From Erysipelotrichaceae bacterium (lineage in GTDB: Bacteria > Bacillota_I > Bacilli_A > Erysipelotrichales > Erysipelotrichaceae), in NCBI GenBank assembly GCA_017445225.1, contig JAFSUN010000006.1, positions 1-64,000 of the forward strand: DNA of 64,000 nt, read 5' to 3'. Shown here one piece after another: positions 54,404-63,739 of the stretch. Under the pieces are notes generated by a model. The model was given only the letters and a program-made list of their open reading frames with translations. It had not been told where the DNA came from and ran no database searches. The translations under genes were made by a program, and so were the position numbers. Position 1 is the stretch's first letter, and each line of letters opens with the position of its first letter.

Positions 54404-56050
54404 ATGCCGAAAATTGTATTGGAAAACATCACAAAGCGCTGGGACAAGTTCTATGCGGTCGAAGACCTTAACCTGGTAATCGAGGATAATGCCTTCGTAA
54501 CCCTGCTGGGACCTTCCGGTTGCGGAAAAACCACTACCCTGAGAATGATCGCCGGTCTGGAAACCCCGACCTCAGGAAAGATCACCATCGGTGACCGAGT
54601 CGTCTATGATTCAGCCGAGGGAATCAACATTCCTGCCAATAAGCGTAAGGTCGGATTCCTGTTCCAGAACTATGCTCTGTGGCCGAACATGACCGTTTAT
54701 GAAAACATCTCCTTTGGCTTGACCAACATCAAGGAAGAGATGGATGACTATGATTTCGATGCCAAGGTCAATAACCGCCTGGCAGAGATCCTGGCCCGTC
54801 CGGAAGAGGTCGTCAAGGTCGTCAATGAATGCTACGACAAGAAGGGGAAGATCGATGAGAACAAGCTCAACATCAAGCTGATCGACCGCTTTGAGATCTC
54901 AACCTATACCGCCAAGAAACTGATGGGTTACAAGCTCCACGAAGTCAAGGACCTGAAGGGTACGGCGGATAAGCTGGCTGGCGAACTGAAGACGGCCGTC
55001 AACAATGCCGTCGCCGCTCACCAGAAGAACGGTGAGACCCTGGATAAGGACTTCCGCATCATCAAGAACGGACAGCCGGTCCGCAAGGTCCGCAAGCTGA
55101 CCAAGGAAGAGATCGACCTCTCCGTCAGAAGAGTATCCCGGATCGTAAAGATCGGCATGTTCATGGACAGATATCCGGCTGAGCTCTCCGGAGGCCAGCA
55201 GCAGCGTGTGGCCATCGCCAGAACTCTGGCACCGGAGCCGAGCGTTCTGTTCATGGATGAGCCGTTAAGCAACCTTGACGCCAAGCTGCGACTGGAAATG
55301 AGATCCGAGCTGCAGAGACTGCATCTGGAAACCGGAAGCACCTTCGTCTATGTAACTCATGACCAGATGGAAGCCATGACCCTGGCAACCAGGATCTGCC
55401 TGATTGATAACGGTGTCCTGCAGCAGTATGATGCTCCGTTAACCGTTTATAATCATCCGAACAATCTGTTCGTCGCTGACTTCGTCGGTAACCCGGCCAT
55501 CAACTTCATCGATGCCAAGGGCACCCAGGCAGCTGACGGTTCCCTGAAGCTCACCATCTTCGATGACAAGAAGGTAACCTTCAGGTTCAATGAAAAACTC
55601 TCCTTAAGAGAGTGGTTCGACAAGGTATACGCCGATGAAGCGGAAGCCAAGAGACTGCTTGACATCAAGGCTTCCAGGAAGGGCTATGTTGAAAAGGGCA
55701 ACAAGGATACCCTGTTCAAGTACCATGTGGCCATGGTCGATGAAGTGGAAGACTATGGCGATGAACAGGAACTGACCGAAGATGATTTCGTCATCGGTGT
55801 CAGACCGGAGTTCATCGAGATCGGCAACGGCGGCAAGCTGGAAGGCGAGATCTATTCATCCATGCCGACCGGTATGGAAACCACGGTCAGAGCCAATGTC
55901 GGCAACTACATCCTGACCAGCGTCATGTTCGGCGGTGTCGTCTACAGCCTTGGCGAAAAGACCACCATCAGCTTCAAGGGTAACGAGACCTGCATCTTCT
56001 CCCGCAAGAACGGAAAGATCATCGGCATCGGCTCCCTCAGCGTTGATTAA
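54404..56050 (+). CDS. ABC importer ATP-binding protein with a large insertion
   Basis: This 548-residue ATPase is much longer than normal PotA/FbpC proteins (about 350-370). Walker A is GPSGCGKTT at 36-44, the Q-loop glutamine is Q88, the signature LSGGQ is at 261-265, and the Walker B is VLFMDEP. The gap between Q-loop and signature, usually about 50 residues, is 173 here, caused by an added helical, charged segment at about 110-235. A TOBE-like domain (about 345-548) is also extended. All catalytic motifs are intact, so it should be active. The added segment may bind a regulator or cap the permease. Confidence 0.88.
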   Translation: MPKIVLENITKRWDKFYAVEDLNLVIEDNAFVTLLGPSGCGKTTTLRMIAGLETPTSGKITIGDRVVYDSAEGINIPANKRKVGFLFQNYALWPNMTVYENISFGLTNIKEEMDDYDFDAKVNNRLAEILARPEEVVKVVNECYDKKGKIDENKLNIKLIDRFEISTYTAKKLMGYKLHEVKDLKGTADKLAGELKTAVNNAVAAHQKNGETLDKDFRIIKNGQPVRKVRKLTKEEIDLSVRRVSRIVKIGMFMDRYPAELSGGQQQRVAIARTLAPEPSVLFMDEPLSNLDAKLRLEMRSELQRLHLETGSTFVYVTHDQMEAMTLATRICLIDNGVLQQYDAPLTVYNHPNNLFVADFVGNPAINFIDAKGTQAADGSLKLTIFDDKKVTFRFNEKLSLREWFDKVYADEAEAKRLLDIKASRKGYVEKGNKDTLFKYHVAMVDEVEDYGDEQELTEDDFVIGVRPEFIEIGNGGKLEGEIYSSMPTGMETTVRANVGNYILTSVMFGGVVYSLGEKTTISFKGNETCIFSRKNGKIIGIGSLSVD

Positions 56051-56059
56051 TCACATAAG

Positions 56060-56090
56060 AAAGGTTTCAGCAGAACTGAAACCTTTTTTT
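56060..56090 (+). terminator. Terminator of the ABC importer operon
   Basis: AAAGGTTTCAG pairs with CTGAAACCTTT around CAGAA and is followed by a T-run. Confidence 0.92.
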
Positions 56091-56096
56091 GACAGA

Positions 56097-56124
56097 GAAA
56101 AGGTGTGTATGAGCTACACACCTT
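56097..56124 (-). terminator. Terminator of the acyl-CoA synthetase gene
   Basis: AAGGTGTGTA pairs with TACACACCTT. On the minus strand it lies just after the stop codon and runs into TTTCTC. Confidence 0.8.
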
Positions 56125-56129
56125 GTTTC

Positions 56130-57977
56130 TTATTCAGACTTGGTCTCTTCGGAAGCTTCCGGAGCCTTTTCCTCAACTGCCGGTTCCTGATGTTTCCTGG
56201 CTTCTCTGAGAGCTTTCTTCTCTTCGGCCTTTCTGGCTTCTTCTTCCTTGGCCTTGAGTTCTTCTTCCTTCTGCCTGTTGATCTTTTCAAGCTCTTCCTC
56301 TTCCAGTACGCGGTAAGCTACCTTGCCGACGAGGGTCTTCGGAAGTTCTTCTCTGATCTCGATGTCATAAGGCATGGCATACTTGGCAACATGGAGTTTC
56401 AGGTAATCCTTGATCTCCTGCTTGACGGTATCGTCAGCCGCAACATTCTGCTTCAGGACGACGAAGGCCTTGGGCTTGGCCATCTTGTAGGGATCCGGTA
56501 CACCGATCACACAGCTGTAAAGAACCTTCGGATGAGCATCAATGATGTTTTCAACCTGGCTGGGATAGACATTGTAGCCGGAAGTAACGATCATTCTCTT
56601 GATCCTGTTCTTGAAGTAGATGAAGCCGTCGGCATCCATGGATCCGAGGTCACCGGTATGCAGGTAGACATTGCCATCCGGATGCTTCTGTAAGACCAGA
56701 GCGGTCTCTTCCGGATTCTTCAGATAGCCCAGCATGACGGACGGGCCGGTGAGGCAGATCTCGCCTTCCTGGCCGATGGCTACTTCATTCTGAGTACCCG
56801 GTTCACAGATGATGTACTTGGTATCAGGGTAGGGCAGACCGATGGAGCCCGGACGGTAATCATTTAACGGAGTCAGACAGGAAGCGGTAACGCACTCGGT
56901 GGTTCCGTAACCTTCTCTGACCTGAATGGTGGCACCGTGATCCTTTAAGAAGGCGTCAACCTTGGCCTTTAATTCGATGGACAGGGAGTCGCCGCCGGAA
57001 TACATGCCCTTTAAGAAGGAGAGATCAGCTCTTTCAAGACCCTTGGTCCTTAACAGGGCTTCGTATAAGGTTGGAACGCCGGCGATGAAGTTAGGCTTCT
57101 TGGTCATGAGATCCTTGGCATAGCTCTTGACGGTGAACTGCGGAATCAGCACGCAGTCAATGCCGCCGACCAGACAGGTATGAACACCGATGCCCAGACC
57201 GAAGCCGTGAAATAACGGCATGACGGCCAGGATCTTCAGCCCCGGTTCGTAAGGTACGGCCATGGCAATCAGTGACTGCTGAGCCAAAGCGTTGAAGTTG
57301 AGGTCGCTCAGGCAGATGCCCTTGGTGGTGCCGGTAGTACCGCCGGAATACAGGATGACGGCCGTCCGGTCGATCTCGAAGGTGATCTTCGGCAGCGGTA
57401 ACGGGAACTTATTGCCGTAATGGATGAAATCCTTCCAGGTTACGGTATAGGCAGCGTTAGGCAGATTGTTGTACTTGCCGAATTCCTTGATCTTGTAAGG
57501 CAGCTTCAGATAGTTCGGAAGTTCATCAGCGACATCGGCCATGATGATGATGACGGTATGGTCACAGGCCTTTCTGGCAGCTACTACCTTCTCATAGAAC
57601 TGGTCCAGGGTCAGAATGGCCTTGGAGTTGGAGATGTTGAGGTAGAAGGTGATCTCGCTCTGGGCACTTAACGGATGGATCATGTTGGCGATGGCGCCGA
57701 TGCGGTTAAGAGCATAGAAGGTATCGAGAGCCTGCGGGCAGTTAGGCATGCAGATGGTGACGGCGTCGCCTTCACGGATGCCGATGCTGGTAAGTGACTT
57801 GGCAGTCAGTTCGATCTTTCTGATGAATTCGGAATATGTTGTCTTCTTTCCCATGAACTCATAGGCGATTTCAGTCGGATGCTTTCTGGCAGTCTGCTGA
57901 ATCATCTGGAACATGGTCAGGGGTTTATAATCAATTTCATGTTTCTGATTGAAAAAGTCCTTGAATCTTTCGTTCAT
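56130..57977 (-). CDS. Long-chain acyl-CoA synthetase (AMP-binding) with charged C-terminal tail
   Basis: The 615-residue form starts at 57977 with GGAGGA upstream; an extension of the frame has no ribosome site. The enzyme activates a carboxylic acid through an acyl-AMP intermediate. Motifs are SGGTTGTTKG for ATP binding, YGTTE, HTGDLG and a lysine in the PKTLVGKV region. Residues after about 550 form a long Glu/Lys/Ala-rich tail likely to be a coiled coil, rare in FadD-type enzymes. The tail ends in a proline- and glutamate-rich segment. Substrate chain length cannot be told. Confidence 0.88.
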   Translation of the reverse strand: MNERFKDFFNQKHEIDYKPLTMFQMIQQTARKHPTEIAYEFMGKKTTYSEFIRKIELTAKSLTSIGIREGDAVTICMPNCPQALDTFYALNRIGAIANMIHPLSAQSEITFYLNISNSKAILTLDQFYEKVVAARKACDHTVIIIMADVADELPNYLKLPYKIKEFGKYNNLPNAAYTVTWKDFIHYGNKFPLPLPKITFEIDRTAVILYSGGTTGTTKGICLSDLNFNALAQQSLIAMAVPYEPGLKILAVMPLFHGFGLGIGVHTCLVGGIDCVLIPQFTVKSYAKDLMTKKPNFIAGVPTLYEALLRTKGLERADLSFLKGMYSGGDSLSIELKAKVDAFLKDHGATIQVREGYGTTECVTASCLTPLNDYRPGSIGLPYPDTKYIICEPGTQNEVAIGQEGEICLTGPSVMLGYLKNPEETALVLQKHPDGNVYLHTGDLGSMDADGFIYFKNRIKRMIVTSGYNVYPSQVENIIDAHPKVLYSCVIGVPDPYKMAKPKAFVVLKQNVAADDTVKQEIKDYLKLHVAKYAMPYDIEIREELPKTLVGKVAYRVLEEEELEKINRQKEEELKAKEEEARKAEEKKALREARKHQEPAVEEKAPEASEETKSE

Positions 57978-58040
57978 AAATAATCCTCCACAAAACAGTA
58001 TTATAGCATAACAGAAAAGTAAAAAACTTAAGAAAATCAA

Positions 58041-58182
58041 AAGTTGAGTATTATATCACCTCTGAAGCAGTTAATTACGTCCGCAAAACTGCCATTTTGA
58101 CTAAAAGACATGCTAAAACTGCTAGTCACATGATATCTTTTCTAACTTGATTTATTGCCTTTAATTAAACGCTTATTTTTTA
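58041..58182. other. Intergenic region between divergent fadD-like and smc genes
   Basis: This AT-rich 142-base stretch presumably holds the promoters for the two divergent genes. No protein gene or RNA was recognised. Confidence 0.5.
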
Positions 58183-58188
58183 TATAAT
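58161..58188 (+). promoter_or_regulatory. Possible promoter of smc
   Basis: TATAAT at 58183-58188 is preceded at 16 bases by a weak TTAATT. Confidence 0.45.
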
Positions 58189-58212
58189 AATTAGGTGAAA
58201 TGAGGTTTTAAG

Positions 58213-61155
58213 ATGTTTCTTAAAAGAATTGAACTGCAGGGTTTCAAGTCCTTCGCCGATTTTACGGTCATTGAATTTGACTCGCAGTATACGGGAATAG
58301 TCGGTCCCAACGGATGCGGCAAGAGCAATGTCACCGATGCCATCAGATGGGTATTGGGTGAACAGAGTGCCAAGAGCTTAAGAGGTGTCAGCATGAGTGA
58401 CATCGTCTTTTCCGGATCCGAGGGCAAAAGGGGTGTTAACGTTGCGGAAGTAACGCTTTTCTTCGACAACTCCAAGCACCTGCTTAACTCCGAATATGAA
58501 GAACTGGAAATCACCAGAAGACTATACAAGAATACCAATGAAAGCGAATATCTGATCAACAAGACCCCGTGCCGTCTGAAGGACATCGTCGATCTGACCC
58601 TGGATACCGGATTGGGCAAGGATTCCCTGAGCGTCATTTCCCAGGGCAACATCCAGGCCTTTGCCGAAGCCAAACCGATTGAAAGAAGGGCTCTTTTTGA
58701 AGAAGCTGCGGGTGTAGCCAAATACAAGAAGAGAAAGAATGAATCCGTCAGCAAGCTCCTTCGCACCCAGGATAACATCGACCGGATGCAGGATGTCGTC
58801 AACGAACTGGAAAAGCAGGTCGCTCCGCTGAAGAGGCAGGCCCACAAGGCCCAGCTCTATCAGATCAAGAAAGCCCGGCTGACCGAGATCGAGGTAGCCG
58901 TCATCGTCAATGACATCAGAAACTACCTGGCCGACCTGGATACCATGGTTGAGCAGATCAACGACCTGAATTACCAGGATACCTCTCTGCAGGCGGCCTT
59001 GCTGCTGCTGGAGAAGGAAGTCGATGAGACCAAGGAAGCTATCAACAATCTCGATAACGAGACCCAGAAACAGCAGGATGAACTGCTGAAGGTCATCGGT
59101 GAGATCCAGGTACTGGAGAGAAGAAAAGTCGAAGTAGACGAAAGAAGAAAGTACATCAGGGAATCCGGCAATGATCAGGCCAAGATTGAACAGACCAAGA
59201 TCATGCTGGATGAAGCTCTGTTTGAATACCGTGACCGTGAAAACCGTCTGACCCAGCTGGAAGCCGAGATCGAGCTTCTCAATCAGAACATTTCCGGCTA
59301 TGGCGAAGCGATCCTGCACAAGCAGGAAGAGATCGACAGCACCAACAACAGCCTGAATTACCTGATCAACCGTAAGTCGATCGTGGAATCCCAGATTCAG
59401 GCACCTTTTACGCGCCAGGCCGGTGTCAAGGCCGTACTGGAAGCCAGAAGGGCCTTACCGGGCATCTATGATGCCGTAACCAACCTGTTTACTCCTGATG
59501 ATGGTTATCAGCTGGCCATCTCAACGGCTCTGGGAGGCGCTCTCTATCACATCGTAACTGACAATGAAGCCAGTGCCCGGGCGGCCATCAGATACCTGAA
59601 GGACAATAAGTCAGGCCGGGCAACCTTCTTACCGATGAGCGTCATCAGACCGCATTATGTCAACAAGGAACACCTGTTTGTAGCTGAACATACCGACGGT
59701 TTTCTGGGACTGGCCAGTGATTTCGTGGACTGCGAGGAAAAGTTTGACGGCGTCTTACTTTCATTATTAGGCAATGTCCTGGTTACCGATAACCTGAAAA
59801 ATGCCAATGAACTGGCCATCAGACTGAAGCAGCAGTACAACATCGTAACCCTCGAGGGTGACGTCGTTCACCGCGGCGGTTCGATGACCGGCGGTTTCAA
59901 CAAACAGATGGATACGCCGATGACCTTACAGTCTCAGCTTGAGGATCTGAAGGTTCAGATAAACGATACCCGTCTGTCTCTGGATTCCCTGAACAATGCC
60001 ATGCAGCAGTTAAGGAAGCAGAAGGACGAAGACGAGGATGCTCTGATCGCCCGCAAGATTCAGCTGGCTTCGCTTTCCCAGATCGTGGCCGTGAAGCGCA
60101 ATAAGTATGAGAATCTGAAGGAAGAATACGACCGCATCAAGACCGATGGTGATGAAACCAGTGAAAACTACGTCGACAATCTGGTTGAGGAATTAAATGC
60201 CACCTATGCCCGAAGAGACATGCTGGCCAATGAGATCAGCACCAGAAGAAGCCGTCGGGTAACGATGTCTCAGGATCTGCAGCGCAAGGAGATCCAGTTA
60301 AGACAGCGCCGGGGCGAAGCTCAGACCGTCAGAATGAACATGAATAACTGTCAGATCGAAAAGACCCGACTGGAAACCCTGAGAGATAATCAGATCGAAA
60401 GGCTGTCCAGGGAATACCACATGACCTTTGAATATGCCTCCGGCGTACCGGCCGACTTTGATCTTGATGAAGCCAGGCAGGAAGTACTGCAGTTACGGCA
60501 GGAGATCACTGACCTCGGCCATGTCAACCTCGATGCTCCGCAGGATTACGAGGAAGTCAATGACCGCTACAGCTTCATGGTGAAACAGCTGGGCGACCTG
60601 CAGACCAGCAAGGATCAGCTCTTACAGGCCATCAACGACATGGACAAGGTGATGACCGTTCAGTTCCGGGAGATGTTTACCAAGATCAACCGGTCACTCA
60701 ACGATGTCTTTACCGTTCTGTTCGGCGGCGGCCGTGCCAGACTCATCCTTGAGGATCCTGATGACATCCTGAACACCGGCATTGACATCGATGTTCAGCC
60801 TCCGGGAAAGAACATTCAGAACATCAGACTGTTCTCCGGCGGTGAAAAGAGTCTGATCGCCATCTGCGTACTGTTTGCCATTTTAAAGGCCAGACCGATG
60901 CCGCTTTGCATATTCGATGAGGTTGAGGCTTCCCTTGACCAGGGCAATGTTGACCGCTTTGCCCGCTACATTCACCAGTTCTCTGAAGACTCCCAGTTCA
61001 TCGTCATTACCCACCGTCCGGGCACGATGACCGAATGCAATACGCTTTTCGGCATCACGATGCCGCAGCAGGGTGTCTCCAAGGTGATTAAAGTCAAGCT
61101 TAAGGAAGCACTGAAATACGTTGAGGAGGAAGATAACAATGGGACTGTTCAGTAA
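58213..61155 (+). CDS. smc: Chromosome segregation protein SMC, short-armed
   Basis: This 980-residue protein compacts and organises the chromosome with ScpA and ScpB. The N-terminal Walker A is GPNGCGKSN at 31-39, and the hinge lies at about 415-555, ending near GGSMTGGFNK. The C-terminal signature is FSGGEKSLIA at about 875-884, with Walker B IFDEVEASLD. It is about 200 residues shorter than Bacillus SMC; the difference lies in both coiled-coil arms. It overlaps ftsY by 17 bases. Scp genes are not in this window. Confidence 0.96.
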   Translation: MFLKRIELQGFKSFADFTVIEFDSQYTGIVGPNGCGKSNVTDAIRWVLGEQSAKSLRGVSMSDIVFSGSEGKRGVNVAEVTLFFDNSKHLLNSEYEELEITRRLYKNTNESEYLINKTPCRLKDIVDLTLDTGLGKDSLSVISQGNIQAFAEAKPIERRALFEEAAGVAKYKKRKNESVSKLLRTQDNIDRMQDVVNELEKQVAPLKRQAHKAQLYQIKKARLTEIEVAVIVNDIRNYLADLDTMVEQINDLNYQDTSLQAALLLLEKEVDETKEAINNLDNETQKQQDELLKVIGEIQVLERRKVEVDERRKYIRESGNDQAKIEQTKIMLDEALFEYRDRENRLTQLEAEIELLNQNISGYGEAILHKQEEIDSTNNSLNYLINRKSIVESQIQAPFTRQAGVKAVLEARRALPGIYDAVTNLFTPDDGYQLAISTALGGALYHIVTDNEASARAAIRYLKDNKSGRATFLPMSVIRPHYVNKEHLFVAEHTDGFLGLASDFVDCEEKFDGVLLSLLGNVLVTDNLKNANELAIRLKQQYNIVTLEGDVVHRGGSMTGGFNKQMDTPMTLQSQLEDLKVQINDTRLSLDSLNNAMQQLRKQKDEDEDALIARKIQLASLSQIVAVKRNKYENLKEEYDRIKTDGDETSENYVDNLVEELNATYARRDMLANEISTRRSRRVTMSQDLQRKEIQLRQRRGEAQTVRMNMNNCQIEKTRLETLRDNQIERLSREYHMTFEYASGVPADFDLDEARQEVLQLRQEITDLGHVNLDAPQDYEEVNDRYSFMVKQLGDLQTSKDQLLQAINDMDKVMTVQFREMFTKINRSLNDVFTVLFGGGRARLILEDPDDILNTGIDIDVQPPGKNIQNIRLFSGGEKSLIAICVLFAILKARPMPLCIFDEVEASLDQGNVDRFARYIHQFSEDSQFIVITHRPGTMTECNTLFGITMPQQGVSKVIKVKLKEALKYVEEEDNNGTVQ

Positions 61156-62095
61156 GAAGGAAAAGAATGAACGCCGTGACAGCAAGCTCAATGATTACTT
61201 TGAGGGCTATACCAGGAAAACCAAGTCTCTCTCCACGGCGATAACCAAGCTGTTCGGCGGCTATACCGCCTTAAACGATGATCTGCTGGAAGATCTGCTG
61301 GTAACGCTGATCGAGGCCGATGTCGGAGTTCTGACCAGTGAGAAGATCATCGATGATCTGAAGAACCGCATCAGGGATAACCTGATTTCCAGCAAGGAAG
61401 CGGCGATGGAAGAGCTGATCACCATCATGGAAGAGATCTATGATGAAAAAAGTGAAAAGCCGCTTAACCTCGATCATGAGAAGAACAATCTCATCATGAT
61501 GGTCGGCGTTAACGGATCCGGCAAGACCACGACGATCTCCAAACTGGCCCGCTACTTCATGAAGAAGGGCAAGACTGTCGGACTGATCGCCGGCGATACC
61601 TTCCGTGCCGGAGCCGTAGCTCAGCTGGTGAGATGGGCAGAAAGGCTGAACATTCACTGTGTTACCGGAAAGGAAAATGCCGATCCGGCCAGCGTCATGG
61701 TCGACGGCTGCCGTTACTATAAGGAAAACCCGGTCGACATTATCATCGCCGATACGGCCGGAAGACTGCAGAACAAGAACAATCTGATGCAGGAACTGGC
61801 CAAGATGAAGAGGGTAACGGGCCGGGAAATCGAAGGGGCTCCCCATGAGATCTGGCTAACCATTGACGCTACGACCGGCCAGAACGGTCTGTCACAGGCC
61901 GAATTGTTTCTGAAGGCTACCGAAGTAACCGGTGTCGTACTTACCAAGATGGACGGTACCAGCCGGGGCGGCATCGTCATGGCCATCAAGGATCAGTACA
62001 AGCTTCCGGTCCGCTTCATCACCTATGGTGAGGATCTGGATTCCATTACGGACTTCTATCTGAGAGGTTATCTGGAGACGGTAGTAGATGAATGA
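61139..62095 (+). CDS. ftsY: Signal recognition particle receptor FtsY
   Basis: The 318-residue form starts at 61139, set by GAGGAGGAAG within the end of smc. It is the SRP receptor GTPase that brings ribosomes with membrane proteins to the translocon. The N-terminal NG domain is followed by GVNGSGKTTT, DTFRAGAVAQL, DTAGR and TKMDGTSRGG. The long acidic A domain of some homologues is absent, as common in Bacillota. It overlaps ylxM by eight bases. Confidence 0.97.
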   Translation: MGLFSKKEKNERRDSKLNDYFEGYTRKTKSLSTAITKLFGGYTALNDDLLEDLLVTLIEADVGVLTSEKIIDDLKNRIRDNLISSKEAAMEELITIMEEIYDEKSEKPLNLDHEKNNLIMMVGVNGSGKTTTISKLARYFMKKGKTVGLIAGDTFRAGAVAQLVRWAERLNIHCVTGKENADPASVMVDGCRYYKENPVDIIIADTAGRLQNKNNLMQELAKMKRVTGREIEGAPHEIWLTIDATTGQNGLSQAELFLKATEVTGVVLTKMDGTSRGGIVMAIKDQYKLPVRFITYGEDLDSITDFYLRGYLETVVDE

Positions 62096-62414
62096 TAAGT
62101 TTGAGCACGTCAATCTGCTGCTGCCGTTCTATGGAAAGCTGCTGTCGGAAAGACAGCTGGAGATCCTGAAATACTATTACTATGAAGATCTTTCCCTCTC
62201 GGAGATCGCCGAAAATCTCTCCATCTCCCGCAATGCGGTATTTGATGCCCTCAAGAAAGGGGAGAGAGCCCTGGAAGACCTGGAGGAAAAACTTCATTTA
62301 TACGCTGATTATCAGAAAAGACTTGAACAATATCGCCTGATATTGTCATATAATAACAGTGAAATCAATACTATTGTCGAAAAGCTCATAAAGGAGGAAG
62401 AAAGCTATGAGTAA
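62088..62414 (+). CDS. ylxM: YlxM-type HTH protein of the SRP operon
   Basis: This 108-residue protein has a sigma factor-like helix-turn-helix (about 20-65: LSERQLEILKYYYYEDLSLSEIAENLSISRNAVFDALKKGE) and a C-terminal helix. In many Bacillota the gene lies next to ffh and ftsY and affects SRP assembly. Here ftsY precedes it but ffh is not found after it; ackA follows instead, overlapping by eight bases. Its role in this altered context is unknown. Confidence 0.9.
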   Translation: MNDKFEHVNLLLPFYGKLLSERQLEILKYYYYEDLSLSEIAENLSISRNAVFDALKKGERALEDLEEKLHLYADYQKRLEQYRLILSYNNSEINTIVEKLIKEEESYE

Positions 62415-63606
62415 AGTAATGGCTGTTAATGCCGGTAGTTCATCTCTTAAGTTCAAGTTATTCCAGATGCCCGAGGAAACCGTTCTGACTGACGGTGTCG
62501 TCGAAAGAATCGGCATGGATGATGCCATTTTCACCATCAGAGTCAATGGCAAGAAGATCTCTCATGTTGAACCCATCAAGGATCATCAGCAGGCCGTTGA
62601 CATGCTTCTGAAGGCTCTCATCGATTACAAGATCGTTGAAAGAATGGATGAGATCGATGCCGTAGGCCACCGTGTTCTCCATGGCGGCGAAAAATACGCT
62701 GACAGTGCCGTCGTTACTCCGGAAGTTGCTCAGGACATCCTGGACATGAAGGACCTGGGCCCGCTCCACATGCCGGCCAACTACATCGGCTACAAGGCCT
62801 TTGCCAATGCTCTGCCGAACGTCGGACATGTTACCGTTTATGATACCGCCTTCCATCTGACCATGGCTCCGGAAACCTTCCTGTATCCGATTCCGCTGGA
62901 ATACTATGAAAAGTACAAGGCCAGAAGATACGGCTTCCATGGTACCAGCCACAAGTTCGTATCCGAGAGATTTGCTGAACTGGTCGGCAAGAAGAAGGAA
63001 GACGTCAATGTCATTACCTGCCATCTGGGCAACGGTGCTTCCCTGGCAGCGGTCAAGGGCGGCAAGTGCATCAATACCTCCATGGGCTTTACCCCGTTAG
63101 CCGGCATCATGATGGGCGGCCGCAGCGGCGACATCGACCCGTCACTGATCCCTTACCTGATGGAAAAGACCGGCCAGAGTGCCAAGGAACTGATCAATAC
63201 CCTCAATAAGAAGAGCGGCATGCTGGGCATCTCCGGCATCTCCAGCGACGCCAGAGACGTTGACGCAGCCTTCCTTAAGGGCGACGAAAGAGCCGTGCTG
63301 ACCAGAAAGATGTATGCTCAGAGAGTTGCTTCCTTCATCGGCAGCTACTATGTCCAGCTGGGCCATGTTGACGGAATCGTCTTCACTGCCGGCCTGGGTG
63401 AAAATGATGCCGCCGTCAGAAGCGAGATCTGCGCTCTGCTGACCGAAGCTCTCGGTGTCAAGCTTGACGAAGAGTTCAACAAGACCATTCACGGCAAGGA
63501 AGCTCTGATCTCCGCTCATGACAGCAAGATCCAGGTCTGGGTCATTCCGACCAACGAGGAACTGGTCATCGCCAGAGATACCGTCAGACTTCTGCATCTC
63601 AAATAA
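62407..63606 (+). CDS. ackA: Acetate kinase
   Basis: This 399-residue enzyme converts acetyl phosphate and ADP to acetate and ATP in fermentation. Conserved motifs are NAGSSSLKFKLF, GHRVLHGGEKY, FHGTSHKF, HLGNGASLAAV, GRSGDIDP and FTAGLGENDA. A strong AAAGGAGGAAG site lies inside ylxM. Because ackA overlaps ylxM and follows ftsY, it may share the smc operon transcript. pta is not in this window. Confidence 0.98.
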   Translation: MSKVMAVNAGSSSLKFKLFQMPEETVLTDGVVERIGMDDAIFTIRVNGKKISHVEPIKDHQQAVDMLLKALIDYKIVERMDEIDAVGHRVLHGGEKYADSAVVTPEVAQDILDMKDLGPLHMPANYIGYKAFANALPNVGHVTVYDTAFHLTMAPETFLYPIPLEYYEKYKARRYGFHGTSHKFVSERFAELVGKKKEDVNVITCHLGNGASLAAVKGGKCINTSMGFTPLAGIMMGGRSGDIDPSLIPYLMEKTGQSAKELINTLNKKSGMLGISGISSDARDVDAAFLKGDERAVLTRKMYAQRVASFIGSYYVQLGHVDGIVFTAGLGENDAAVRSEICALLTEALGVKLDEEFNKTIHGKEALISAHDSKIQVWVIPTNEELVIARDTVRLLHLK

Positions 63607-63614
63607 CAATCAAA

Positions 63615-63639
63615 AGGAGAAGCCAGGGCTTCTCTTTTT
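63615..63639 (+). terminator. Rho-independent terminator of ackA
   Basis: GAGAAGCC and GGCTTCTC pair around a two-base loop and lead into TTTTT. Confidence 0.88.
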
Positions 63640-63673
63640 ACATGCATTCGCAATGGTTAGATGTTCAAATATA

Positions 63674-63682
63674 TGGTAAAAT
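63674..63682 (+). promoter_or_regulatory. Extended -10 promoter of the DHH phosphoesterase gene
   Basis: TGGTAAAAT fits TGnTATAAT closely. The start codon lies 58 bases downstream. Confidence 0.55.
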
Positions 63683-63739
63683 GTAATGTGATACCTGGAT
63701 ATTTTCCAACTCACAGCAAACAATAATGGAGAACAGAAT

